NCBI GenBank assembly: GCA_030448265.1
Contig: JAUJNG010000018.1
Coordinates: 1 to 64,000 of the forward strand
Reading direction: 5' to 3'
DNA length: 64,000 nucleotides
From: Abditibacterium sp.
Lineage (GTDB): Bacteria > Armatimonadota > Abditibacteriia > Abditibacteriales > Abditibacteriaceae
Each line of letters begins with the position of its first letter. Within the stretch, counting starts at the first letter, position 1. Position numbers and translations under genes: made by a program. The notes beneath the pieces are model-generated. The model did no database searches, was not told where the DNA came from, and saw only the letters and a list, made by a program, of their open reading frames with translations. This document shows positions 7,879 through 15,779 of this stretch, piece by piece.

Positions 7879-8991
7879 TTACGGGGTGGCGGGCACCAAA
7901 AGCGACAGCCAAGCGCCGGAGCCTTTTTTCTCGCGGAGTTGAGTCGCGATGGGCGCGAATTTTGGGTCGAAAAGCGAAGCCATCTGGAACATCTCCAGTG
8001 AAGAAAGCGGGTCGAAATGTTTGCCTGGCTTGTAGTAGGCAAGCCCCGCCGCCGCGCGCTCACGGTCTAAACCAACGGTGGTGTTTTTCCACTCTTCGCG
8101 GATTTTTTCGCCCGTCGCGTAAGGCACGACGTATTCGACCGATTTGCGAAGGGAAGCCCCGTTGGGCGCGACGTAATCGAACAGCTTGCGGCCTTCGCCT
8201 GGTTTTTTGAGGTCGGCCCACATCGCCATCACCAGAAGCGGACGCAGGCCCGAAACGTGGTAGGAAAGCGCGTCGCGGGTTTTAAGATCGACGCTGGTGC
8301 CATCGGCAAACAAACCCCGCGCCACATACTCTTTGAAGCCCTGAATCCCGTAGTCGATCCATTCCTGCTCGCCCAAGATCCAGCCGGCCACTCCCACCAG
8401 CTTGATGCGCTTGGAATCCCAGTTGTCGAGCGCTTTTTTGGAGTGTTCGCGGTTGCGCCAGCCGTTGGTTTCGATCTGCCTGCGTGCGATGCGCCCAATC
8501 CAGCTTTCGACACGTTCTTTTTCTTCTGCCGAGAAGGTGTCGCGCAGCAAGTCGTAGGCGAGAAACACCGGTTCCAGCTTGTTCTCGTTGATGCTGTTGC
8601 CGTTGGGGTAATAAGTTTTGACCCACGCCAGCACGAACTCGCGCGCTTTGGCGGCGTAGCGCGCGTCACCCGTGGCGGCATAAGCCTCGCTCAGCGCAGC
8701 TAACTTGTCCATGTCGGCCAGGCTCTTTTCGGTTTCGACGCGCCTGGGATGCGTATCGAGCTGGCCCTGATAGAAAATCTCGCCCAGGGGAATCGGTTTG
8801 GCATCGAGATAGGCATCGGCATCGCGGCGCAGCAGAGAGAGGGCAGGATCGGTGGCGGGCATCTTCTGGATGTTCTGGCGCTGCGTCGGCGAAACCGGCA
8901 CCACCTGGCGGATTTCGACATCGGCCATCGTCGCGAAACACAGCGTCGTCAGAGCGCCCATCGTTATTAGGCAAGAAAGGCAGTAGTTCAT
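7879..8991 (-). CDS. Alginate lyase family (PL5-like) secreted protein
   Basis: Protein of 370 aa with an N-terminal signal peptide (about 24 residues). The helical-barrel body contains ENKLEPVFLAYDLLRD, DNWDSKRIKLVGVAGWILG and DGTSVDLKTRDALSYHVSG, the last matching the conserved C-terminal block of alginate-lyase-domain (PF05426) proteins. The classical PL5 NNHSYW motif is replaced by DNWDSK, so substrate preference may differ. It lies in the same direction as the propeller lipoprotein, 158 bases before it, and near a uronate isomerase remnant, which fits uronic-acid polymer use. Confidence 0.75.
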   Translation of the reverse strand: MNYCLSCLITMGALTTLCFATMADVEIRQVVPVSPTQRQNIQKMPATDPALSLLRRDADAYLDAKPIPLGEIFYQGQLDTHPRRVETEKSLADMDKLAALSEAYAATGDARYAAKAREFVLAWVKTYYPNGNSINENKLEPVFLAYDLLRDTFSAEEKERVESWIGRIARRQIETNGWRNREHSKKALDNWDSKRIKLVGVAGWILGEQEWIDYGIQGFKEYVARGLFADGTSVDLKTRDALSYHVSGLRPLLVMAMWADLKKPGEGRKLFDYVAPNGASLRKSVEYVVPYATGEKIREEWKNTTVGLDRERAAAGLAYYKPGKHFDPLSSLEMFQMASLFDPKFAPIATQLREKKGSGAWLSLLVPATP

Positions 8992-9029
8992 GGAAGTTTG
9001 ATGTTGGGAAGTCGAATGATTGATGAGAT

Positions 9030-9650
9030 TTATTCCCAGCCGACGGCCTGTTGCTGCATATTAGTGCCGCCGTGAGTGGCCGCCGTGCCGTCGCTTGGGT
9101 CGGTGAAACCGTCGCCGTCCCAGTCGAGGCCGGTTTTGCGGATGCTCTGGCGATACTTTTGTTCGCTCGGCATACCGCGCGTCTCGAATTCAAAGCGATA
9201 CCACTTGACGTGGCTATCTCGAAGGCGTATTATCCGCCTTCGAGATGGCACCCGCCGATGGGCAGGCCGTTGTTGGAAGCACTCCACTGGCCAGGCGTGG
9301 CAATCGCAGTCGAAGTGTTATTCTGGCTGCCATAGAGCTGCACAACTTGCTGGCAAACTGCCACATGAACGATTGGTCGGGGCCAAAACTCGATCCGGTG
9401 CCCTCGCATTCCACGAACATCGGCATCAGCGAAACGGCCTGAAACTGGGCAAGGGAGGCACCAAGGTTTGGCTCCACGCGGCGGCTGTAGGTGTAGCCTA
9501 CGGGATTGCTGGCAAGATCTGCTTGTTCTTCAGATAGGGTTCCATCGCCAGGTTCCCGTTGTGCGAAACGCCGCCAGGATCGAGGTTGCCGGTCGGGATC
9601 ACGCGCTCATCGTAATCCTGCGCGTATTGCACGAAGGCCAAAGCAGACTT
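9030..9650 (-). pseudogene. Degraded DUF1559 prepilin-like gene
   Basis: Reading on the minus strand from about 9650 gives [12 protein letters not shown], matching the QYAQDYDER block of the intact neighbour, then NLAMEPYLKNKQ. A frameshift near 9515 leads into NPVGYTYSRRVEPNLGASL, and a second near 9220-9290 leads into DSHVKWYRFEFETRG and a tail ending QQQAVGWE. The N-terminal prepilin peptide is absent. A 12-bp perfect inverted repeat (9216-9227 with 9235-9246) lies at the second break. This is a broken paralogue of the gene just upstream. Confidence 0.75.
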
Positions 9651-9672
9651 GCTTCCAATGTGCTTGGCACGG

Positions 9673-10479
9673 CTACGAAGCGTCGTCTTCGATGGTGAAC
9701 ATATGTTTGGTGCCTGCCGAATTCTTCTGGGTGAGCGCCGCCAGCTTCATGGATTTGACGTGCCCATCGCAGAACAGAACGTTGGTTGTATCGAGGTGGC
9801 GCTCGACCAGATCGGCCTCGCTGCCATTCAGCGTCATCGGCTTGTAGTTCGTCGTGAGGTCGCTGGGATTGTTCCACGACCAAAAGCGGTGCATATAACC
9901 GTCGGCGTTGATGTAGTTGCCGGTCGTCCCATCAATCGAGGTCGCGTCAGCGACCCAAAAGGTTTGCGCGGGCGCATCCAACGAGGCCACAGTCGCCTGA
10001 TTAACCCAGCCGCGCGGCGCGGGCGCTTTCCTGGCATCACCAGGATTTTCGTAAGACGAGTTGATCGCATACGAGCCGACATAGCGGTTGTGGCCAAAGC
10101 GATATTCCGCCTTCTGAGTGGGATCGGAGGGGCAGGTGAAAAGCTGAGAGCTTTTGATGTAAGGCTGCACGAAGTCCATCCACCGCTTCGGCTGGGTCGT
10201 CGAACTGCCGGTGGTGCCGTCGTCACTGAGCAGCAGGCGCTCGTCGTAATCTTGCGCGTATTGCAGCGCTCCCAAGCCGATCTGCTTGAGGTTGGACTGG
10301 CAGCTCGAACGGCGCGCGTTTTCGCGCGCGCGTCCGAAGACGGGAAACAGAATCGCCGCCAGGATAGCTATAATGGCTATAACGACGAGCAATTCAATAA
10401 GGGTAAAACCCTGGTTGGAACGAAAAGCGGAGCGTGAGGGCGCTGCGCGGAGCAATGAAGCGTCAGTGATGTTTTTCAT
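9673..10479 (-). CDS. DUF1559 type II secretion/prepilin-like protein
   Basis: Protein of 268 aa with a prepilin cleavage site and hydrophobic helix ([19 protein letters not shown]) followed by [19 protein letters not shown], then a DUF1559 globular domain ending in the H-X9-DG signature ([14 protein letters not shown]). The family is greatly expanded in Planctomycetes and Armatimonadota. Members are thought to be pseudopilins of unknown cargo or sensing role. The start is supported by aaagga upstream. It lies beside polysaccharide-degradation genes and a GntR/LacI-type regulator. Confidence 0.9.
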   Translation of the reverse strand: MKNITDASLLRAAPSRSAFRSNQGFTLIELLVVIAIIAILAAILFPVFGRARENARRSSCQSNLKQIGLGALQYAQDYDERLLLSDDGTTGSSTTQPKRWMDFVQPYIKSSQLFTCPSDPTQKAEYRFGHNRYVGSYAINSSYENPGDARKAPAPRGWVNQATVASLDAPAQTFWVADATSIDGTTGNYINADGYMHRFWSWNNPSDLTTNYKPMTLNGSEADLVERHLDTTNVLFCDGHVKSMKLAALTQKNSAGTKHMFTIEDDAS

Positions 10480-10514
10480 GATTTATTCCTTTGGTCTGGA
10501 TTTCTCTGGCCGCA

Positions 10515-11696
10515 TCAAAACGACGTGGCCATGGGAGTAAAAACTGTTTTGGTCTGCAAGAGATGCAGAATGGCTTTGGCCGGTTCGGGCCGCACGACCA
10601 CCGGCTCGACGTAACGCCGAGATTGAGCGGGCGTTTCGCCCTTCATTAAAGCTTCGAGCGTCTCGAAAAGGGCGCCCACGAGCGCAGTGGGGTCGATCTC
10701 CAGGTGGCTCAACAGAGATTCGTAGCCCATTAGAACATTGGAACTTTTGTTGGAGTGGGTGGCGATCTTGACATCCTCACCCACGCGCAGGCCGAAGTCC
10801 CGAAAAGCGGCCAGGGCGCCGCTGGTCATCAAGTCGTTGATGATCACCAGGCCATCAGGCGCCTCTTGCAAAGACTGGCTGCCATAAACCTCCTGCACGG
10901 CACGGTAGCCCTGCTCCTGATAAGAACCCGTTTTCTTGTCCTCATACACCTCGTCGCGCAGGCGCCATATCCTCTCCTCGGAAAAAGAGAGGTGAGCCTC
11001 TTTCAAGACGGTCTGGAACAAGTCCAGGGCATTGGAAGTTGCATCGAGAATAGAAGAGCGGAAACTGTTGCCAAAGGGACTCCAAACTCCAATGCGGCGG
11101 CATCCTTGGCGGGCCATTTCGCGGGCGCCGCTCTCAACTATCGCTTCATGCGAGATTCCGACTCGATAAAGCCCGTGTGGACTCGCAAAAGTCACCATCG
11201 GCACCTTTTGGGATTCCAGCCAATGCACGCCGTCCTGGTTTTGATCGCCGACAAAGATGACGCCCTGCAACTGCCCGCCCGTCACGGCTTCCACTAACTC
11301 CTGGGGAAGCGGCACACTCCCTTCGGGCATGGGATGCGTCATGTAAATCCGAAACCGTTCATGTCCGGCTTCGGCGCGCAAACGCATCTGCTCGACCAGC
11401 ATATCCCAGAACGGCGAACCGTAGGTGTGGCGCACTGCGTAAACCAGACCGATGGTTTTCTGCTGCGGCGCCACGAACACTCCCACGCCGTGCATCCGGT
11501 AAATCACACCGCGCCGTTCTAATTCGCGCAGCGCGCCGTCGAGAGTTTTCAGGCTCACACCAAGCTCCAGGCGCAAGTCCTGCACGCGCGGCAGGCGGCC
11601 ATTTGGCCCCAGACGCGCGGCCATCGCTTCCAACTGGTCGCAAATGATCTGCATCTTGGTTTGATGCCGTTGAGTCGAAACTGTGGACGTGGACAT
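10515..11696 (-). CDS. GntR-HTH / LacI-type sugar-binding transcriptional regulator
   Basis: About 393 aa. The N-terminal GntR-like winged helix (LPRVQDLRLELGVSLKTLDGA, then RRGVIYRMHGVGVFV) is joined to a periplasmic-binding-protein-like sensor domain (TIGLVYAVRHTYGSPFWDML ... REMARQGCRRIGVWSP). This is the AraR-like arrangement that binds sugars or oligosaccharides. I chose the ATG at 11696; a GTG at 11720 extends the frame by 8 codons. It is the first gene of the minus-strand polysaccharide locus and probably controls it. Confidence 0.87.
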   Translation of the reverse strand: MSTSTVSTQRHQTKMQIICDQLEAMAARLGPNGRLPRVQDLRLELGVSLKTLDGALRELERRGVIYRMHGVGVFVAPQQKTIGLVYAVRHTYGSPFWDMLVEQMRLRAEAGHERFRIYMTHPMPEGSVPLPQELVEAVTGGQLQGVIFVGDQNQDGVHWLESQKVPMVTFASPHGLYRVGISHEAIVESGAREMARQGCRRIGVWSPFGNSFRSSILDATSNALDLFQTVLKEAHLSFSEERIWRLRDEVYEDKKTGSYQEQGYRAVQEVYGSQSLQEAPDGLVIINDLMTSGALAAFRDFGLRVGEDVKIATHSNKSSNVLMGYESLLSHLEIDPTALVGALFETLEALMKGETPAQSRRYVEPVVVRPEPAKAILHLLQTKTVFTPMATSF

Positions 11697-11837
11697 AGTG
11701 CGAAAAGCTCTGCTCTGCACCGCGAAAAGACGAAGTTTGAACTTCGTAAAACACTGGGGAACTCAGAAGAACAGTGGGGAACACATCCATTATACCCACA
11801 TTAAGGATTTTTCAAACATCCAAACGCGAAATTTTTT

Positions 11838-12083
11838 GGAGGAAGCGCGAAAATCGAAAATCAGAGTGAATTGTGTGGCGCAGCGTGCGGGCATCACCGA
11901 GCGCGCGGTGCAGCGCATCGTGGCCGATCTCGAAGCGGCCAACATCATCACCCGCGAAAGGGAGGGGCGGCGCAACACCTATCAGGTCAATCCCAGCGCC
12001 CATTTACGCCACGATCTCGAAGCGCACAAAACCGTCGGAGATTTGATGGAAATGGTGAGATTGGGCGATCCAGGCGAGGATTG
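11838..12083 (+). pseudogene. Internally deleted copy of the winged-helix regulator gene
   Basis: The ribosome-binding-site region (ggaggaagcg) of the gene at 3821 is retained. Almost the entire 5' third of the coding part is then missing or replaced, and from 11875 to 12083 the copy follows the functional gene closely (ITERAVQRIVADLEAANII, then the LEAHKTVGDLMEMVR tail). The stop has mutated (tga to tgg). It ends 8 bases before the stop of the minus-strand Uma2 gene. The reading frame running through it from 11683 has no recognisable N-terminal domain. Confidence 0.8.
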
Positions 12084-12091
12084 GGCACCAT

Positions 12092-12706
12092 TTATTCCGG
12101 CACTTCGATTTGCGGCAAAACCAGTTGCTCGGCAACTTCGACATCCTCATAAATTTCGCCGATGGGCACACTGATTTGGAAGTTGTCAAGGCGCAGTTCC
12201 TGGTCTAAACGGGTATAAAAACGCAGTTCCCAGGCGCCATTTCCCAGGCGCCGGAAGTGTTCGACACGCGCGATTTCGGTCGAAACTAAGATGTAATCGG
12301 AGAGTTCTTCGATGAGCGCGTATTCATCGAATTTCGCGGTGCGGTCGAACTTTTCGGTTTCGGGTGAAAGAACCTCGAAAATCGCGCTGGGATTGAGGAG
12401 GGAAAGGTTGTCGCGTGGATGAAAGCGACTCGGCGGGCATTTGATGAGAAAATCGGGGTAATACCAGTTATTCGCCGTCGCTGAAGTGCGAACGCGTTGG
12501 TCGCTGCTCGAACCGCGACACGGTTTACCGCGCAAACGAGAATGAATGGCGGTTGTCAAATTAGTGATGATGTCGGCGTGTTTGGTGGTGCCGCCCGCCA
12601 TTGCATAAAGTCGCCCGCCGATGTATTCGTGGCGAATCGGCGAGGCGTTTTCCTGCGCGACAAGTTCCTCGAAGGAAAGGGGTGGAGTTTGAAGTTGGGC
12701 GCTCAT
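12092..12706 (-). CDS. Uma2 family (DUF820) putative nuclease
   Basis: 204 aa from MSAQLQTPPLSFEEL. Uma2 features: EELVAQENASPIRHEYIGGRLYAMAGG near the N terminus, YYPDFLIKCPPS (Asp), and IFEVLSPETEKFDR (Glu), giving a PD-(D/E)XK-like core. The family is very abundant in cyanobacteria and some other phyla; its role is unsettled, and links to transposition and restriction have been proposed. The frame is open to 12865, but the upstream part is antisense to the regulator relic. A second Uma2 gene lies at 36668-37243. Confidence 0.82.
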   Translation of the reverse strand: MSAQLQTPPLSFEELVAQENASPIRHEYIGGRLYAMAGGTTKHADIITNLTTAIHSRLRGKPCRGSSSDQRVRTSATANNWYYPDFLIKCPPSRFHPRDNLSLLNPSAIFEVLSPETEKFDRTAKFDEYALIEELSDYILVSTEIARVEHFRRLGNGAWELRFYTRLDQELRLDNFQISVPIGEIYEDVEVAEQLVLPQIEVPE

Positions 12707-12757
12707 GGGTGACCTCTGGGGCAGTTTAAGGTGTTTCTCCCCAGGGAGAAGGTTGTG

Positions 12758-12835
12758 GCGCCACGATCTGGAAGCGCATAAAACCGTCGGCGCTTTGATG
12801 GAAATGGTGAGAATGGGCGAGCCGAGCGCGGATTG
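12758..12835 (+). pseudogene. 3' relic of the winged-helix regulator gene (third)
   Basis: About 78 bases matching the end of the regulator gene (HDLEAHKTVGALMEMVRMGEPSAD, stop retained). It is followed without a break by the same intergenic sequence and PIN gene that follow the intact regulator at 4141. The segment 12758 to about 13260 is therefore a duplicate of about 4060-4566. Confidence 0.85.
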
Positions 12836-12849
12836 AGAGCGGCAGAGGG

Positions 12850-13257
12850 TCAGGGTGCCAACCAATTTGCGGTCGTCAGCCCGCTGATTCGATTGTGGTG
12901 GCTCCCGTTGTTGGTGACCAGAACCAGCCCGTTTTCCATCGCCGTTGCAGCGATCAAAATATCGGCGTCTCCGATGAGTTGGCCGCGCTGATGTAAATCG
13001 GCGTAAATGTCGGCCCCGCGAATGACCATGGCCTCAGAAAGCGGCAGAATTTGCAGCGAGGCACACAAAATCTCGAATTTCGCCACCTGTGACGCGGCGC
13101 GCTTGGCCTTTAACCCGCGCAGGATTTCGTAGCGCGTGAGGACGGAAATCGCCAGTTGAGGATGAACCGACAAGTAAATTCGAGCCTGTGCCACAGCCGC
13201 CGGTTCGCGGCGCATCAAGGCGGAAGAATGTCGGTGTCGAGAAGGGCTGGCGCAGGC
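12850..13257 (-). pseudogene. Frameshifted second copy of the PIN toxin
   Basis: Nearly identical to the toxin at 4155-4568. One base is missing in the stretch around 13214-13228 compared with the intact copy, so the first codons (LLDTDIL) are out of frame with the remainder ([19 protein letters not shown] onward). The N-terminal catalytic Asp is lost from the continuous frame. The start codon is also missing: homology stops at 13260, exactly where the original start and antitoxin overlap would be. Probably inactive. Confidence 0.88.
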
Positions 13258-13261
13258 GTCC

Positions 13262-13411
13262 GAGTATTTTCGCCGCGTGCTGTGCAACCTGGTGGGCGCC
13301 GACATCGAAAATGGCGAACTGCCGCGCGATTTCGACCTGGTCGGCACCATGATCAAAAACATCTGCTACGCCAACGCCCGCGATTATCTCGGCCTAGAAG
13401 TGGGCGGCTAA
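13262..13411 (+). pseudogene. uxaC: C-terminal remnant of uronate isomerase (uxaC)
   Basis: Frame reading [20 protein letters not shown], then [21 protein letters not shown] and a TAA stop. This is the characteristic C-terminal end of glucuronate/galacturonate isomerase (YFRRxLCNLxGxWxENGE, ICxxNAxxYF). Only about 49 residues of the usual roughly 470 remain. The 5' edge coincides with the end of the duplicated toxin segment. It is dead as an enzyme, but shows that a uronate-catabolism gene once ended here or was carried in. Confidence 0.82.
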
Positions 13412-13446
13412 ACCACGATTTTTAAGAAGCTGAGTCAGTGAGGAAA

Positions 13447-13495
13447 CGCAGCACTCTGTCATTCCGAGGGAGCCTTGGAATGACAGAGCGCTGCG
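13447..13495. repeat. Imperfect inverted repeat of the tcattccgagg family
   Basis: Arms of about 22 bases (starting near 13447 and ending near 13495) pair around a short centre. They contain ctgtcattccgagg and its complement. It lies between the uxaC remnant and the phosphotransferase gene. Related sequence occurs at 28311-28422 and a half copy near 171-188, so it is a dispersed repeat, possibly a small non-autonomous element. Confidence 0.75.
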
Positions 13496-13537
13496 CTTCC
13501 CCATTGACTCAACAGCTTCTAAGAAGTGACCTTTGCT

Positions 13538-14452
13538 ATGAGCGAACTGCCTTTTCCCTGGTCGAGCGACCGGCCCCTGAGCGATGAAACCGCGCGCCAA
13601 CTGATTGAATCGCAGTTCCCGCGATTGGCGCCGGTGCGCGTCACGGCGCGGGCGCAGGGCTGGGACAACGAGGCTGTCGAAGTCAATGGCGAGTGGATGT
13701 TTCGCTTTCCCAAGCGCGCCGATGCCGCGCCCGACGTGGAGCGCGAACTGCGTTTGCTGGCGCGCCTCGCGCCGCGCCTGCCGCTGCCGGTTCCACGCTA
13801 CGAGTTTTTCGGGCGAGCCACGCGGGAGTTTCCCTACGCTTTCGCGGGCTATCGCAAGCTCGCCGGCGTGCCCGCGACGCACGTCGAGGCCATTGAGGCC
13901 GAAACCGTCGCGGCTCAACTGGGAGAAATGCTGTCGGCCCTGCACGCTATTGCGCCTGAGGAAGTCGAAGACCTGCACCTGCCGCCCTCCGACGACGACC
14001 CGCGCGCGTATCTGCCGGAGACGTTGCGCGAGTTGGAAGCTGTCGCGCCCCATCTGCCGCCGGAAATGGAAAACATCTGTCGCGCTTTTCTCGAACGTGA
14101 CCGGCACGCCTTCGCGTCCCCGCTGCCGCGCCGCCTGCTGCACGACGATTTGCGCGACGAACACCTGCTGCTCGCGCCGGACGGAAGCCGCATCCAAGGC
14201 ATCATTGACTGGACGGACGCTTCGGTTGGCGACCCAGCCCACGACTTCGCCGGTCTGTGGTCGTGGCAGGGCGAAGCGTTCGCCGCGCGCGTTTTCGCGT
14301 CTTACGCGCACTCGATTGACGCTCACTTCTGGGCGCGGGTGCGTTTCTACGGTCTGTGCTGCATCATCTCGACACTCCACTACGCGCTCCAAATCGGCGA
14401 CGAACGAACGGCGCAATCAGAACTTGAGGCGCTGCGCCGCGCCCTGACCTGA
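13538..14452 (+). CDS. Aminoglycoside phosphotransferase (APH) family kinase
   Basis: 304 aa from MSELPFPWSSD. The APH/choline-kinase fold is shown by GWDNEAVEVNGEWMFRFPK (nucleotide-binding strand and Lys), LLHDDLRDEHLLL (catalytic loop; His takes the place of the usual Asn) and IQGIIDWTDASVGDPAHDFAG (metal-binding Asp). Family members phosphorylate antibiotics, sugars, amines or macrolides, so the substrate is not predictable. It sits inside an insert that separates a toxin copy from its antitoxin, which suggests acquisition with that insert. A hairpin with a T tail follows. Confidence 0.83.
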   Translation: MSELPFPWSSDRPLSDETARQLIESQFPRLAPVRVTARAQGWDNEAVEVNGEWMFRFPKRADAAPDVERELRLLARLAPRLPLPVPRYEFFGRATREFPYAFAGYRKLAGVPATHVEAIEAETVAAQLGEMLSALHAIAPEEVEDLHLPPSDDDPRAYLPETLRELEAVAPHLPPEMENICRAFLERDRHAFASPLPRRLLHDDLRDEHLLLAPDGSRIQGIIDWTDASVGDPAHDFAGLWSWQGEAFAARVFASYAHSIDAHFWARVRFYGLCCIISTLHYALQIGDERTAQSELEALRRALT

Positions 14453-14520
14453 CACTTCAAATCGCGGTTCTCAATCAGTGTGCATCCACTATAGCGAGTC
14501 CCAAAAGCGTTGTCCTGTGC

Positions 14521-14556
14521 GTAGCGCCACGACTTGTCGTGGCGCTACGAGGGCTT
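14521..14556 (+). terminator. Hairpin terminator after the phosphotransferase gene
   Basis: A perfect 13-bp stem (14521-14533 with 14536-14548, gtagcgccacgac) with a 2-base centre is followed by gagggcttttt. It probably ends the phosphotransferase transcript. Confidence 0.65.
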
Positions 14557-14557
14557 T

Positions 14558-14812
14558 TTAGACTGCCTCTAAGTGAAATGGAGTTGGCGGGGCAAAGAAG
14601 TCGCGGCGGTCAAGCGCGATTTGCTCGACTTCTTCGATTTCCTCCCCCGATAAAGCGGCGTAAACCTCACCCGCTAAATCCAAAACACTCTTTGTCTCTT
14701 CGACTTCGACCACAATGCGGACTTGCTGCCCTTCGCAAAGGGCGGGAGACACAGGCCGGACGGGACGAAAAGCGCCGTTTTGGAACACGGCTTCATAGGT
14801 TTGAGTTGTCAT
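14558..14812 (-). CDS. DUF104/AF2212-like antitoxin, orphaned copy
   Basis: 84 aa, very similar to the antitoxin at 4565-4801 (TYEAVFQNGAFRPVRPV ... EGQQVRIVVEVEETKSVLDLA). The original C terminus (PTP then stop) is extended to PTPFHLEAV because the sequence after 14578 was replaced by unrelated DNA, which removed the start/stop overlap with a toxin. The frameshifted toxin partner is now 1.3 kb away at 12850-13257. It may still neutralise the toxin at 4155. Confidence 0.8.
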   Translation of the reverse strand: MTTQTYEAVFQNGAFRPVRPVSPALCEGQQVRIVVEVEETKSVLDLAGEVYAALSGEEIEEVEQIALDRRDFFAPPTPFHLEAV

Positions 14813-14856
14813 CTTGGATCCCTTTGACAAGTGGAAATGGGCGAGAAAATCAAGAG

Positions 14857-15642
14857 TTAGAGCGGCTTTCGATCATCGCTTCTCACAATCGCCTTCATCT
14901 CTTCAATTGTATAAGGCTCTTTGCGCTTGTGGATAATCAGATGGCAGTTGGCGCACACCGGACGTAAATCGCGGAGGGGGTCAACTTCGCGCTCTCCTTT
15001 TGCCAAACCGAGCGGTTCGAGATGATGAACGTGAATCACATCTTCTCCGATGTCACCATAAACCTTTTGAAAGTTAAAACCACAAACCGCGCAGTTCAAA
15101 CCGTAATGGTCAATGCATTCTTGACGAGCAAGGGGATTACGTTCTCGCCTGTTGCTGACGACTCGCCACATTGCGCCTTCCCAAAGCGGTCTTTGTTTAA
15201 CGTTTCGAGGTGCAAGCTGACCACCCCACATCTTTTCGAGTTGGGATGCGATGGTTTCGGGGATTGACTGACCCGATGCTTGAGGCGTCCATTTGTAAGC
15301 GGGGAACTCCGATTTCAGAATTTCGAGCGGCAAAATCTCGTCCGAGAAGGGAGAGACAAGCACATCAAATTCAACATCGGCATATAAGCAGGAACGCCCT
15401 TTTTCGCCACTCCAATGCTCGTCCACAAAAGTCTCGGAGCAGAAAAAACCGGATGCGATGATGCCTTTGGGTTCGGCGCCCAAACGCATCAGGAAGCAAC
15501 GGTCGCCTTCAACAATGCGCTGAGTAACACCCGTGCTCCAGCGCATTTGAAATGTGCCTTCGGAATGAATTTCGGCGACGCGCTCATCGAAATCGTCAAA
15601 GGGGTAAGCGTTGGGATTCCAGGTTAAGAGGTAGGTTGACAT
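14857..15642 (-). CDS. HNH endonuclease with EVE/PUA-like N-terminal domain
   Basis: 261 aa. Residues about 1-140 resemble an EVE/PUA-like fold (YLLTWNPNAYPFDDFDE, GDRCFLMRLGAEPKGIIASG), used in some restriction enzymes to recognise modified bases. Residues about 175-245 form an HNH/McrA-type nuclease: CIDHYGLNCAVCGF, then VHHLEPLG and LRPVCANCHLIIHKR, with two CxxC-type zinc pairs and the catalytic His. The combination suggests a stand-alone modification-dependent restriction (type IV-like) enzyme. No methylase is nearby. Confidence 0.82.
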   Translation of the reverse strand: MSTYLLTWNPNAYPFDDFDERVAEIHSEGTFQMRWSTGVTQRIVEGDRCFLMRLGAEPKGIIASGFFCSETFVDEHWSGEKGRSCLYADVEFDVLVSPFSDEILPLEILKSEFPAYKWTPQASGQSIPETIASQLEKMWGGQLAPRNVKQRPLWEGAMWRVVSNRRERNPLARQECIDHYGLNCAVCGFNFQKVYGDIGEDVIHVHHLEPLGLAKGEREVDPLRDLRPVCANCHLIIHKRKEPYTIEEMKAIVRSDDRKPL

Positions 15643-15722
15643 AAGGATTTTGGCGTTGAGTTATCACCGGCAATTCAGTTTGACCCAATTTTCGCCCCGA
15701 AACCGCGCCTTAAAACCTCGCT

Positions 15723-15730
15723 GCTATACT
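15723..15730 (+). promoter_or_regulatory. Extended -10 promoter element for gap
   Basis: The sequence gctgctatactcc has TG upstream of TATACT (15725-15730), an extended -10. No good -35 is visible at 17 bases. The start codon of gap follows about 50 bases later, preceded by aaggaag. Confidence 0.5.
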
Positions 15731-15779
15731 CCCCGCGATTTAAAAACCTCTCTACAGGAAATCCAAGGAAGCATTATTT

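Noticed and set aside
13538-14452. Specific antibiotic-resistance gene
   Set aside because: The APH fold is clear, but the catalytic-loop Asn is His and the family is broad; no specific drug can be assigned.
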